A stretch of 64,000 nt of DNA, taken from assembly GCA_963794475.1 (NCBI GenBank), contig CAWCDW010000004.1, forward strand, positions 1 to 64,000. Direction: 5' to 3'. Below the pieces are notes generated by a model. That model was not told the origin of the DNA. It searched no databases and saw only the letters and a list, made by a program, of their open reading frames with translations. Within the stretch, counting starts at the first letter, position 1; every line of letters begins with the position of its first letter. The position numbers were made by a program, and so were the translations under genes. Below, piece after piece: positions 1 through 8,725 of this stretch. Source of the DNA: GAS188 sp963794475 (GTDB taxonomy: Bacteria > Pseudomonadota > Alphaproteobacteria > Rhizobiales > Beijerinckiaceae).

Positions 1-649
1 AATTGAGCCGCGCACGCTTCTTGTCGTCGGAGCGCAGGACGTACCAGGGGCCCAGTCGGCATCGGTTCCGCTAGCATTTCGTCCCGCGCGCGCGAATAAT
101 CATCCCACTTGCCGTAAGACTTGATATCCATGGGCGAAAGTTTCCAGATCTTCCTCAGATCGGTGATGCGTGATGATGCGGCGAGTCTGCTCTTCGGGAC
201 TGACCTCGAGCCAGTATTTGAGCAAAATAATTCCGAATCCACCATTGCCCGTTCCACGCCGGAGATGCCGCCAAGGAACCGCTTCACCTGCTCCTCTGAG
301 CAAAAACCCATGACGCGCTCAACACCGGCCCGGTCGTCCCAGCTTCGATCGAAGTCGCGATTTCGCCGGCGGCCGGCAAATGGGGCATGTATCGCTGAGC
401 GAACATCTGCGTCTTTTCGCGCTCGGTCGGCGGAGGAAGGGCGTAGACACGGAATACCCGTGAACTGACCCGCTCCGTGATGGCCTTGATCATTTCGCCC
501 TTGCCGGCTCCGTCACGGCCCTCGAAGACGATGCAGATCTTGGTGCCGGAATGCTTCACCCACTCCTGGAGCTTTACGAGCTCGATGTGGAGATCTTTAA
601 GCTGGCGTTCGTATTTCTTGCGCTTCAAGGTTTTTGCGTCGATATCCAT
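1..649 (-). pseudogene. ppk2: Polyphosphate kinase 2 (PPK2), frameshifted and cut by window edge
   Basis: PPK2 enzymes move phosphate between polyphosphate and nucleotides in the cytoplasm. The start at 649 follows a clear AAGGAGG ribosome site and opens with MDIDAKTLKRKKYERQL; the Walker A region reads FEGRDGAGKGEMIKAITERV. Homology continues to the window edge, but in changing frames: FDRSWDDRAGVERVMGF appears in a second frame near 305-355, IILLKYWLEVSPEEQTR in another near 180-230, ITDLRKIWKLSPMDIKSYGK near 105-165, and DWAPWYVLRSDDKKRARLN at 1-58. At least four single- or double-base indels (near 357, 231, 165-178 and 62) are needed to join these. The residues are otherwise well conserved, so this is either a recent pseudogene or poor sequence quality at the edge. 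The 3' end lies outside the window. Confidence 0.85.
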
Positions 650-745
650 GAGGCCCTCCTTCGGCTTTATCTCGCATTGCCGTACCGCCCAGCGTGAGGA
701 GAGGTTTGCGAGCGCTGCCGATTTCGCCAGGAGCGGCGGCATAAG

Positions 746-1198
746 TCACTCTTTTGGCATTTCCCCCAATCTTCCGGCCGTGCAGCGCTGATATCGGCTG
801 CCGGTCGTGTCCTGGTCATTGAGATATCTCAGTAGAGCTCCATCGGCGGTGAGCGAAAATTGGACGCTGACTCCCATTGTCGACACGGCGCCGGTGCAGT
901 GGAGCTTCATCATCCAGCGCTTACCCGACGGCACAATTTCCGCTATGCGGCAAGTATTGACCGGGGTCTTGAGGCGATCTCCCGACACGATCAAGCCCGG
1001 CACGAATTCATTCACGCTTTTCTTGAATGTGATGGCCCGCCTGGACGCCGTATAAACGTCGGTGCAGTTCGAGCTCTGCTGCAGCCACGCGCCTTTCAAC
1101 GCCGAAAGCTGCGGCGGCGCTGACAGCGCGGGCCTGGCCGCCCCGAGGAGCGCGAGACCGGCGCTCAGGCCGAGGATGGCGCCGAAACATTGCTTCAT
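746..1198 (-). CDS. Small secreted protein of unknown function
   Basis: The 150-residue product has a clean signal peptide (MKQCFGAILGLSAGLALLGA, cleavage expected near ALSAPP) and no later membrane segment, so it is likely periplasmic. Three cysteines lie in the mature part (NCTDVYT, NTCRIAE, YQRCTAG) and a fourth in KLHCTG, which would allow two disulphides. The start at 1198 is chosen over an upstream one at 1222 because it directly precedes the signal peptide and has a GAGGAG ribosome site. It lies just downstream of, and on the same strand as, the RND efflux genes (about 30 bases apart) and may be the tail of that transcript. I do not recognise the family. Confidence 0.7.
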   Translation of the reverse strand: MKQCFGAILGLSAGLALLGAARPALSAPPQLSALKGAWLQQSSNCTDVYTASRRAITFKKSVNEFVPGLIVSGDRLKTPVNTCRIAEIVPSGKRWMMKLHCTGAVSTMGVSVQFSLTADGALLRYLNDQDTTGSRYQRCTAGRLGEMPKE

Positions 1199-1227
1199 CG
1201 TCGAGCTCCTCGCCGCTGTCATGAGGA

Positions 1228-4200
1228 CTATTCCGCGGCCGCTTTGGCCGCATCGGTCTCGTGGGGGGAGAGCCCCGCGTCTGGAGACGGCTGTGCCACC
1301 TTCGGACGTGCGCCTTTTCGCAGTTTTTCACGCAGGCCTTGGAACATCACGTAAAGAGGCGGAATGACGAAGATGCCGACGAAAGAAGCGAGGATCATGC
1401 CGCCGAACACGGGTGTCCCGACATCTCGGCGAGCGATTTGCGATGCGCCCGAAGCAACCACCAAGGGGTAAAGCCCGAGAATAAAAGCGAGCGACGTCAT
1501 CATGACCGGGCGAAAGCGCAAACGCGCACCTTCGGTTGCCGCCTCGAGGAGAGGCACGTTTCTCTCGCGCTGCTCCTTGGCGAACTCGACGATCAGAATG
1601 CCGTTTTTGGCCGCAAGGCCGATCAGCACGACCATGCCAATCTGCCCATAGAGGTCGAGTGTCAGATGGCCCAAGAGGATTGCCGCGAATGCCCCGGCCA
1701 TGCCCACCAACACCGAGAGCAGGACCGGAACCGGTATGGTCCAACTCTCGTAGAGCGCGACCAGGAAGAGGAAGGCGAACAGCACCGCGAAACCGAGGAT
1801 CATCGCCGTCTTGCCCTCGGCGCGCTTCTCCTGGAAGGCAGTGTCGGTCCAGGCTCCGGTATAGCCCTGCGGCAAGGTGGCAGCCGCAACCTTGTCCATC
1901 GCTGCGAGCGCTTGGCCCGAGGATACTCCCGCAGCCGGATTGCCTTGCACCGTGACGGAGCGCTTGTTGTTGTAGCGGATGAGGGCCGGCGGCCCGACGA
2001 CCACCTTCACCTCAAGGAGCGAGCGCAACGGGATCATCTTTCCTTCATTGTTCCGGACATTGATGCGATATATGTCATCGATGCTGTTGCGGTCCACGGG
2101 GTCGGCCTGCACCTGTACCTGCCAGGTACGCCCGAACAGATTCATGTCGTTGACGTAATAACCGCCGAGCGAGGCTTGAAGGGCTTGAAAGACGTCGTTC
2201 AACGAAACCCCGAGCACTTGCACCTTGTCGCGGTCGATATCGAGATAGATGGACGGGTTGGTCGCCGAGAAAGTGCTGAAGACGCGAGAGAGCTTCGGAT
2301 CCTGGTTCGCGGCGATAACCAAGCCTCGCAGCACCTGGGCGAGCGCCTTGGGGTCGCTGGCGCGCAAATCCTGCAGCACATAGGTGAACCCGCCGCCGGT
2401 GCCGAGACCGATGATGGGCGGAGGCGCGAGCGGGACGACGGTCCCGCCCCCGATCAGGCGAAATTTGGCGGCCAGCCGCGAGAGAATGGCCGGTGCGCCG
2501 AGTTCGGCTCCCTTGCGATCCTCGAACGGCTTCAAGGTCACCACGATGAAGGCTGCGTTCGACTGGGAGTAGTTATCGATGAAATTGAGGCCGATGACCG
2601 AAGTAAAATCAGCGACGGTCTCCTCTTCGCGCAGCGCCTTTTCGGCCTGCGTGACGACCTCGGAGGTGCGTCCCACGGAAGCGCCGCCGGGAAGCTGCAC
2701 GACGACGAAGAAGGCGCCCTGGTCATCCTCGGGAAGGAAACCCGTCGGCGTATGCCTGGCGATTTCGTAGTTTGCGGCCGCGGCGATCGCAACCCCGATG
2801 ATACCGAGCACCGAAAGGCGCACAATTCGGGCAACCACCGCACCGTATGCATCACGCACATGGTCGATGCCCCGCATAACGTAGCCTATCGGGCCGCGCT
2901 TCGGCCCATGCGCTCCGCGCTTGAGCAGCACACCGCACAAGGCCGGCGATAAGGTCAATGCATTGATGGCCGAAAGGAACATGCCGACGGCGACTGTCAC
3001 GGCAAATTGCCGGAAGAGCTCGCCTGAGATTCCCGGAATGAAGGCGACCGGCACGAAGACCGATAACAGCACGAGCGTGATCGCGATGATCGGCGCGGTG
3101 ATCTCCGCCATAGCCTTCTTGGTCGCTTCGCCGGGCGTAAGCTCGGGATGCTCTTCCATCACGCGCTCGACATTTTCGACGACGACAATCGCATCGTCGA
3201 CCACGATGCCGATGGAGAGCACGATCGCGAGAAGCGAGACGGTGTTCGCCGAATAGCCGACTGCGTTCAACGCAATGAAGGTGCCGATGAGGCTGACCGG
3301 CACGGCGAAAGTCGGGATGAGCGTCGCGCGCACGCTGCCGAGGAAGAGGTAGACCACGAGCACCACGAGCACGAAGGCCTCGATCAAGGTCTTCTCCACC
3401 TCGTGGATCGTATCCGACACGAAGACCGTCGGGTCATAAGTCACTTTCCATTCGAGATCGTCCGGGAAAGTCGCGGCAAGCTCCGTCATGCGCTTCTTGA
3501 TGGCGTCAAGCGTCTTGATCGCGTTTGCCCCCGGCGCTTGGTAGATGGCCATCGCGGCGGCGGGTCCGCCATTGAACCGCGTCTCACGATCCAAATTCTG
3601 GGCGCCAAGCTCGACATTGGCGACGTCGCCCAAGCGCAGCACCGAGCCGTCCGGATTGGTGCGCAACACGATTTTCTTGTAGTCGTCGATCGAGCTCAGA
3701 CGCCCCTTCGTCTGCAAGTTGAGCTGCAGCTGCTGATCGTTCGAGATCGGCCTCGCCCCGATGCGGCCGACCGCCGCCTGGACGTTCTGCGCCTGGATCG
3801 CCTTGATCAGATCCCCGGTGGTGAGATTAAGGCCGGTCAGCCTGTCCGTGCGAACCCACGCCCGTATCGCATAGTCCTGCGGCCCCCAAAGCGAGGCATC
3901 GCCGACGCCAGGCGTGCTCTTCACCTCGTCGAGCAGATTGATCGTCACGTAGTTCGAGATGAAGAGCGGATCGTGCGTGTGCTTCGGTGAGTAGACCGCG
4001 ATGACGCCGAGCAGGGCCGAGGACTTCTTCTTGACCGTGACGCCCTGTTTCTGAACTTCCGGGGGAAGCTTCGCGAGTGCCACCTGCACCCGGTTATTGA
4101 CGTTGACGGTGTTGATGTCCGGATCCGTGCCGAGCTCGAAGGAGGCCGTGAGCGAGTAGCTGCCATCGTCGCCGCTGACGCTCTTCATGTAGATCATCTT

Positions 4201-4422
4201 GTCGACGCCGACGACCTGCGCCTCGATCGGCTGAGCGACCGTCGCGTCGACGATGCCGCCGGAAGCTCCCGGGTAATTGGTCGTGACCGAGACCTGCGGC
4301 GGGACGATGTCCGGATATTGGGCGACCGGAATGGCGAAGATCGAGACCAGCCCCGCAATCGTGGTCACGAGCGCGATGACGATCGCAAGTCGCGGCCGGT
4401 CGACGAAGATCGTCGAGAGCAT
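1228..4422 (-). CDS. RND multidrug efflux permease (AcrB/MexB type, HAE1 family)
   Basis: This 1064-residue inner-membrane protein is the proton-driven pump of a tripartite efflux system. It begins with the classic N-terminus (MLSTIFVDRPRLAIVIALVT then PVAQYPDIVPPQVSV), has the two large periplasmic loops and twelve expected membrane spans, and carries the TM4 signature SIGIVVDDAIVVVENVER near residue 405 with the paired aspartates of the proton relay. FGGMILASFVGIFVIPPLYV marks the last span. Length is typical for the HAE1 family (about 1030-1060). It starts four bases after the stop of the adaptor gene with a GGGGGATAG ribosome site, so the two are co-transcribed. No outer-membrane partner sits here; the tolC gene at 47.9 kb or another one could serve. 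The substrate cannot be read from sequence. Confidence 0.96.
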   Translation of the reverse strand: MLSTIFVDRPRLAIVIALVTTIAGLVSIFAIPVAQYPDIVPPQVSVTTNYPGASGGIVDATVAQPIEAQVVGVDKMIYMKSVSGDDGSYSLTASFELGTDPDINTVNVNNRVQVALAKLPPEVQKQGVTVKKKSSALLGVIAVYSPKHTHDPLFISNYVTINLLDEVKSTPGVGDASLWGPQDYAIRAWVRTDRLTGLNLTTGDLIKAIQAQNVQAAVGRIGARPISNDQQLQLNLQTKGRLSSIDDYKKIVLRTNPDGSVLRLGDVANVELGAQNLDRETRFNGGPAAAMAIYQAPGANAIKTLDAIKKRMTELAATFPDDLEWKVTYDPTVFVSDTIHEVEKTLIEAFVLVVLVVYLFLGSVRATLIPTFAVPVSLIGTFIALNAVGYSANTVSLLAIVLSIGIVVDDAIVVVENVERVMEEHPELTPGEATKKAMAEITAPIIAITLVLLSVFVPVAFIPGISGELFRQFAVTVAVGMFLSAINALTLSPALCGVLLKRGAHGPKRGPIGYVMRGIDHVRDAYGAVVARIVRLSVLGIIGVAIAAAANYEIARHTPTGFLPEDDQGAFFVVVQLPGGASVGRTSEVVTQAEKALREEETVADFTSVIGLNFIDNYSQSNAAFIVVTLKPFEDRKGAELGAPAILSRLAAKFRLIGGGTVVPLAPPPIIGLGTGGGFTYVLQDLRASDPKALAQVLRGLVIAANQDPKLSRVFSTFSATNPSIYLDIDRDKVQVLGVSLNDVFQALQASLGGYYVNDMNLFGRTWQVQVQADPVDRNSIDDIYRINVRNNEGKMIPLRSLLEVKVVVGPPALIRYNNKRSVTVQGNPAAGVSSGQALAAMDKVAAATLPQGYTGAWTDTAFQEKRAEGKTAMILGFAVLFAFLFLVALYESWTIPVPVLLSVLVGMAGAFAAILLGHLTLDLYGQIGMVVLIGLAAKNGILIVEFAKEQRERNVPLLEAATEGARLRFRPVMMTSLAFILGLYPLVVASGASQIARRDVGTPVFGGMILASFVGIFVIPPLYVMFQGLREKLRKGARPKVAQPSPDAGLSPHETDAAKAAAE

Positions 4423-4426
4423 CGAT

Positions 4427-5542
4427 CTATCCCCCGCTCACGCCAGGGTCATAGGGCGTTGCCTGAACCGGGGTCCCGGGCCGCAGGCTTTGGATACCCT
4501 CGACGATGACTTGCTCGCCCCCCTCGAGTCCCGAAGTCACGATGACGTTCGGGCCGCTTTCGCCACCGGTCTTGATGCGACGGACGGCGGCCTTGCCGTC
4601 GTCGACGACGAAAACATAGATACCTTGCTGATCGGAGATCAGTGCGGCTTGGGGCACCACCACCTGCTCCTGGGGCGTGCCCGACTGCAACACGACGCGG
4701 ACGAGCTGCCCATCGATCAGCAAGTTTTTTGGATTTGGCAGGTCCCCGCGCAGCGTCACCGTATCCGTCGAGCGGTCGACGCTCACATCGACGAAGTCGA
4801 TCCGGCCGACCTCGTCATAGCTCGTCCCGTCCGCGAATTTGATGCGCATCTCGATGGATTTGAGGTCGCCGGAGAGACCGGATTTCTGGGCGGCGAGATA
4901 ATCACGCTGGCTCACCGGAAAGGTTATGTACATCGGATCATGGCTGACCATGGTGACCAGCACCCCGCTGTCGGGACCGACCAAATTGCCCTTGGTCACA
5001 TTGGTGCGCCCGAGACGGCCCTGAATCGGCGCCGTGATGTCCGTGTAGCCGAGATTGATTTTCGCGGTGTCGAGATTGGCCTGAGCCACCGTGATCGCGG
5101 CCTTGGATTGATCCTCGACGGCAACCGCCTGGTCTCGAGCAACGACCGTGCCCGAGTTGCGCGCCAGCAACTCCTCGGCGCGATCGCGTTGAACGGTCGC
5201 AAGAGTAAGCGCCGCCTTGGCCCGTTCAAGCTCGCCCTGCGCCTGCTCCACCGCGGCCTGAAATAACGACTTGTCGATCTGATAAAGCGGCTTGCCGGTA
5301 TCGGCATCCTCGCCGTCCTTGAAAAGCACCTCTTGAAGGATACCCTTTACTTGCGCGCGAATGGCGACCTTCTCCGGAGCTTCGATACGCCCGACGAACT
5401 CCATATTGTTGGCAATCGCCTGACGCGCGGCCGCAACCGTGCTCACCGTTTGCGTGGGGCTTTGCTGCGCATGCGAGGACGAGCATGGCATGACGAGGAC
5501 GGAAAGTAGGGCCGCGCCGAGTGCAACCATGCTATGGTTCAT
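4427..5542 (-). CDS. RND efflux periplasmic adaptor (membrane fusion protein)
   Basis: The 371-residue product is the periplasmic adaptor that links the RND permease to an outer-membrane channel. It has a signal peptide with a likely signal peptidase I site after SSHA, a biotinyl-lipoyl half (EFVGRIEAPEKVAIRAQVKG), a helical hairpin with heptad-rich sequence (AAVEQAQGELERAKAALTLA), the second lipoyl half (INLGYTDITAPIQGRLGRTN), a beta-barrel and a membrane-proximal domain ending in VIVEGIQSLRPGTPVQATPY. A cysteine at VMPCSS is not in a convincing lipobox. The start at 5542 is supported by GAGGAGG nine bases upstream. It is first gene of the operon with the permease immediately downstream. No regulator gene is adjacent. 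Confidence 0.95.
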   Translation of the reverse strand: MNHSMVALGAALLSVLVMPCSSSHAQQSPTQTVSTVAAARQAIANNMEFVGRIEAPEKVAIRAQVKGILQEVLFKDGEDADTGKPLYQIDKSLFQAAVEQAQGELERAKAALTLATVQRDRAEELLARNSGTVVARDQAVAVEDQSKAAITVAQANLDTAKINLGYTDITAPIQGRLGRTNVTKGNLVGPDSGVLVTMVSHDPMYITFPVSQRDYLAAQKSGLSGDLKSIEMRIKFADGTSYDEVGRIDFVDVSVDRSTDTVTLRGDLPNPKNLLIDGQLVRVVLQSGTPQEQVVVPQAALISDQQGIYVFVVDDGKAAVRRIKTGGESGPNVIVTSGLEGGEQVIVEGIQSLRPGTPVQATPYDPGVSGG

Positions 5543-5751
5543 TTGCGCCTCCTCGCCTTATGCGGCATTGCTTGCTTATTGTCCTTTAAACAATTCCGCA
5601 GCCTTTAATTTGCGATAAATCAAAGATGAGTGGAAAGTCTTTGACACAGACAAAGCGTGTCGACCGACATCCTTATTTCGTTCCCACTTGGGACTCAATG
5701 GCTGCGATAGCTTGCTCTGGCTCGGTCGCGACGACCGTGCGCACGATCACG

Positions 5752-6702
5752 TCACGGCTGGGCGTCGCTTGCGTCGACTTTCTTCCAGGACCGATCGGGG
5801 TTGAAGAGTGTCATGCGCTTGGCGAGTTCGGTTGTATTCGGTCCGAGGTCTTTCTGAAAAACCGAACCATCGTGATTGACGATGAATGTCATCACTCCTG
5901 AATTTCCATATTCGGCCGGATAGGCCACAAGCCCGAAGCCGCCGATCATCTTGCCATTCACCACATAGCTCAATTCACCACCCGGTGCCTCGGGTCCCTG
6001 CCCCGTCAGGATATGGTAGTAGTAGCCGTGGAATGGCGCGCGCCCGGCACCGACCCGGTAACCAGCGCCGGTCGCCTCGGCGACGAGCGCGCCGAGCGGG
6101 CTTTCTTCACCTCCGTCCCCCGACGGCCAATAAAGTCCATCCTTCTTGCCCGGTCGACTGACGATCCGTTGCGCATAGGTGCCAACGCCGGCGCCACCAG
6201 GATTCTTGTCGGCATATTCATTCTGCGCGTCTACATAGGCGAGCGCTGTTTGAATCGCGTCGAGCTCGTTGCGACCGACGCGGCGAAAAAGGATTTCCTG
6301 GCGGCCAGCTTCCGTATCGAACCGCCATCTGTCGCCCTTGAGGATGAGGGGAATTGGAAAAGGAAAGTCCTCCGGGCCGAGGATGAGGAGGGCTTTGCGA
6401 TCGCCCTGCATGGTGATCTCGTGCTTCGCGCCATAGGCGTCGAGAAAGCGCTTGAGCGACGCGTTATCTGCAACGGGATCACCAGACGACACGATGTCGA
6501 CGCCAGCCGGGCCCAACACTTCGACAATGCCCGGCGGGTCTTCAGCTTTGGCCGCGTTGACGAGGGCATTGAACCCCTCTTCGGGGGTCTTAAAGGATTC
6601 CTGCGCCCAGGCGACCGTGGTCATCAGCGAAGAGAGGATCGCCACGGTCATTAAGGCGCGCCTCCACAAGGAGTACGTGCAAGGCGCAAAGAACGTGATC
6701 AT
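5752..6702 (-). CDS. DUF2950 family secreted protein
   Basis: The 316-residue protein starts with an amino-terminal hydrophobic signal (ALMTVAILSSLMTTVAWAQE, cleavage near AWAQE) followed by FKTPEEGFNALVNAAKAED, the usual opening of DUF2950 proteins. Other family marks are GRNELDAIQTALAYVDAQNE, the KKDGLYWP segment, PFHGYYYHILTGQG and the ending GVMTFIVNHDGSVFQKDLG. The biochemical role of the family is unknown. The ATG at 6702 has a GAGGGTG ribosome site; a longer reading to 6771 has none. The gene lies 100 bases downstream of a DUF3300 gene on the same strand; these two families are commonly neighbours in proteobacteria, which suggests a shared envelope function (inference). Confidence 0.88.
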   Translation of the reverse strand: MITFFAPCTYSLWRRALMTVAILSSLMTTVAWAQESFKTPEEGFNALVNAAKAEDPPGIVEVLGPAGVDIVSSGDPVADNASLKRFLDAYGAKHEITMQGDRKALLILGPEDFPFPIPLILKGDRWRFDTEAGRQEILFRRVGRNELDAIQTALAYVDAQNEYADKNPGGAGVGTYAQRIVSRPGKKDGLYWPSGDGGEESPLGALVAEATGAGYRVGAGRAPFHGYYYHILTGQGPEAPGGELSYVVNGKMIGGFGLVAYPAEYGNSGVMTFIVNHDGSVFQKDLGPNTTELAKRMTLFNPDRSWKKVDASDAQP

Positions 6703-6804
6703 GGCACCCTCATCACCGCGACACTGTGAATCCAGCCCTCCGATAGCGAACGAATAACAACAGAGGCACAAGCAACTGCTGACGGAGTTTCTGGTTTTTG
6801 GACC

Positions 6805-8544
6805 TCAATTCCGAGCCGGGCGCATGGTTGGAATCTGCGCACCCGACGCGATCCAGCGATCATAGGTCTCGAACGGAACACCAAGCCTGTCGTAACGAAC
6901 CTCGAGAAATCCATCTCGACTACGCTGCACAGCCTCCGGCATGACTTGTTGAACCTCTTGAGCCATGACGCCGACATAGGTCGTCGTGCCGCCGTTGTAG
7001 ACGAAGCGGTAAAATCCGAGGCCATTGCTGAGGTGCCCAAGCACGACGATGTCATGCTTGAGCCGCATGTCGGAACGCCGACCGCCACCCCGAAATCCTC
7101 CACCACGTCCCCCGCCAAATCCTCCTCTCCCGCCGCCGAAGCCACCACCGCCGAAGCTTCGTCCACCACCGCCGAAGCTTCGTCCACCGGCGCCGCCTGC
7201 ATGGCGCGCGCCGCCAAACCCACCTCCGCGCGCGCCCCCCAAGCCACCTCCCCCGAAGCCGCCGCCTCGCGAGGCGAAGGCCGATCCCCCACCCGCGCTC
7301 ACTCGTCCGCGCGTCGCCTGCCGATTGGCTACCCGCCCGGACTGGATATTCCCAAAGGCATTGTCACGCCCCGGGCGACCGACGCCGCCGACGCCTCCTG
7401 GGCGGCCAACCCCACCGACCCCGCCCGGGCGACCTGCGCCTCCAACGCCGCCTGGACGGCCGGCGCCGCCAATTCCTCCTGGCCTGCCAGCCCCTCCGGC
7501 GCCGCCAGGACGACCGACGCCTCCGACGCCTCCAACGCCTCCTGGCCTGCCAACGCCCCCTGGGCCACCCACTCCGCCGCGACCGCGAAAGTCCGTTCGA
7601 CCCTGTGCTCCGCCTCGCAAGCCGTTATTGCCGAATCTCTCCTGCACGCGTGGGTTGTTGTATCTGACGCCCTGACGGTGCTCGGCGCGGTGCTGCCAGT
7701 TATTGCCGATGTTGTTGATGTTGACGGAACGATTTGCGTAAATGTTGCCGCCGCCCCACCCCACGCCTCCGCCCCAGTAATTACCCCCTGACGCCCATCT
7801 CCCGAGCGCATAACCCGCGCCAAATGCAATTCCCGTCCCAATAATACCGGCAGCGATGTAGCCAGGCGCTGGGAAATAATACGGCGGGTAGGCTGAACTA
7901 GGCCAGGTTCCGTATACAACCGAAGGATCGTAATAGGGCACATAGACAGTGTCAGGGTTAGTCGGCTCGATGACGACCACCTGTTTGTCCTGTTCTTTCT
8001 TGACAGTGATAGTTTGCTGCTTGGTCGACGACAGCTTGTTGTTTGCCATGGCTTTCGAACGCAAGCGTTGGACAGCATCCATGACGTCCGATTGCTGCGC
8101 CAGAACCGCGTCGCCGAGCTTCTGGGTCCAATCGAGCTTCGCGCTCATCATCGCGAGAACGGACGGCGTTGCGACCAGTGCTTTTATGCTGTCTTCCCAC
8201 CCTTGCTTTTCCACCGCCGCCTTCAACTTGTCGCCCTTCAACTTCTTGTTCGCGCTGACCCAGCGCTCGGCCTGCACCACCTCAAGCGGATAGGTCGATG
8301 CCATGAGGACGACGGCAAGCAAAGGATCGGGGTACAAGGCAATCGGTGCCACGAGCGCGTCGAGCTCTTCGTGTTTCAGAAGGTTCTGTTCAGTGGCGGG
8401 AGACGCTGGTGTTTGGGTGACCGAGGGAGCCGACGTTGCCGCAGGGGCCGCTGGAGGCGACGGCTCCGAAGTCTGGGCCATCGCGGCGACTGGCATAAGT
8501 ACAAGAAGCGCCAGTATCGCCCGCCGAATCGGCGTCGAGATCAT
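6805..8544 (-). CDS. DUF3300 protein with glycine-rich linker and C-terminal tail-fibre chaperone-like domain
   Basis: The 579-residue exported protein has a signal peptide (cleaved near AAMAQ), a Pro/Ala stretch, then a DUF3300 domain at about residues 55-240 (LDALVAPIALYPDPLLAVVL, YPLEVVQAERWV, NPDTVYVPYYDPSVVYG). Two short hydrophobic Gly/Ala segments follow (GYIAAGIIGTGIAFGAGYAL), then roughly 200 residues of Gly/Arg/Pro repeats. The last 89 residues resemble the intramolecular chaperone of phage tail fibres (peptidase S74): SDMRLKHDI, YVGVMAQEVQQVMPEAV, and a final VRYDRLG. The Ser491/Lys496 spacing matches the known S74 catalytic pair. The start at 8544 has GGAGG upstream. The role is unknown; it is paired with the DUF2950 gene. 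Autocleavage is an inference. Confidence 0.85.
   Translation of the reverse strand: MISTPIRRAILALLVLMPVAAMAQTSEPSPPAAPAATSAPSVTQTPASPATEQNLLKHEELDALVAPIALYPDPLLAVVLMASTYPLEVVQAERWVSANKKLKGDKLKAAVEKQGWEDSIKALVATPSVLAMMSAKLDWTQKLGDAVLAQQSDVMDAVQRLRSKAMANNKLSSTKQQTITVKKEQDKQVVVIEPTNPDTVYVPYYDPSVVYGTWPSSAYPPYYFPAPGYIAAGIIGTGIAFGAGYALGRWASGGNYWGGGVGWGGGNIYANRSVNINNIGNNWQHRAEHRQGVRYNNPRVQERFGNNGLRGGAQGRTDFRGRGGVGGPGGVGRPGGVGGVGGVGRPGGAGGAGRPGGIGGAGRPGGVGGAGRPGGVGGVGRPGGVGGVGRPGRDNAFGNIQSGRVANRQATRGRVSAGGGSAFASRGGGFGGGGLGGARGGGFGGARHAGGAGGRSFGGGGRSFGGGGFGGGRGGFGGGRGGGFRGGGRRSDMRLKHDIVVLGHLSNGLGFYRFVYNGGTTTYVGVMAQEVQQVMPEAVQRSRDGFLEVRYDRLGVPFETYDRWIASGAQIPTMRPARN
7371..7584 (-). repeat. Tandem glycine-rich coding repeat inside the DUF3300 gene
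   Basis: The coding strand repeats a 27-bp unit for the nonapeptide RPGGVGGVG with variants RPGGAGGAG, RPGGIGGAG and RPGGVGGAG and two longer 36-bp units. At least six units are in line. Such low-complexity repeats change copy number easily by slippage, always in steps of three bases, so the frame is kept. Confidence 0.8.
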
Positions 8545-8725
8545 ATAGTCCTCCTGTCCGCACGCCCAGCAGCCGACCGACCCGAAGAGTGCCCGATCCA
8601 AGGAGTGCGCTGTCTCGGAGCACCCCGTGAGCGCAAACAAGCGCGCGACAAAAGAAAGCAGCTTTTATCGGCCCCCTTATTGATTTTGATCAATCACGCG
8701 ACCGCGATAGCGGGAATGATCAAGA

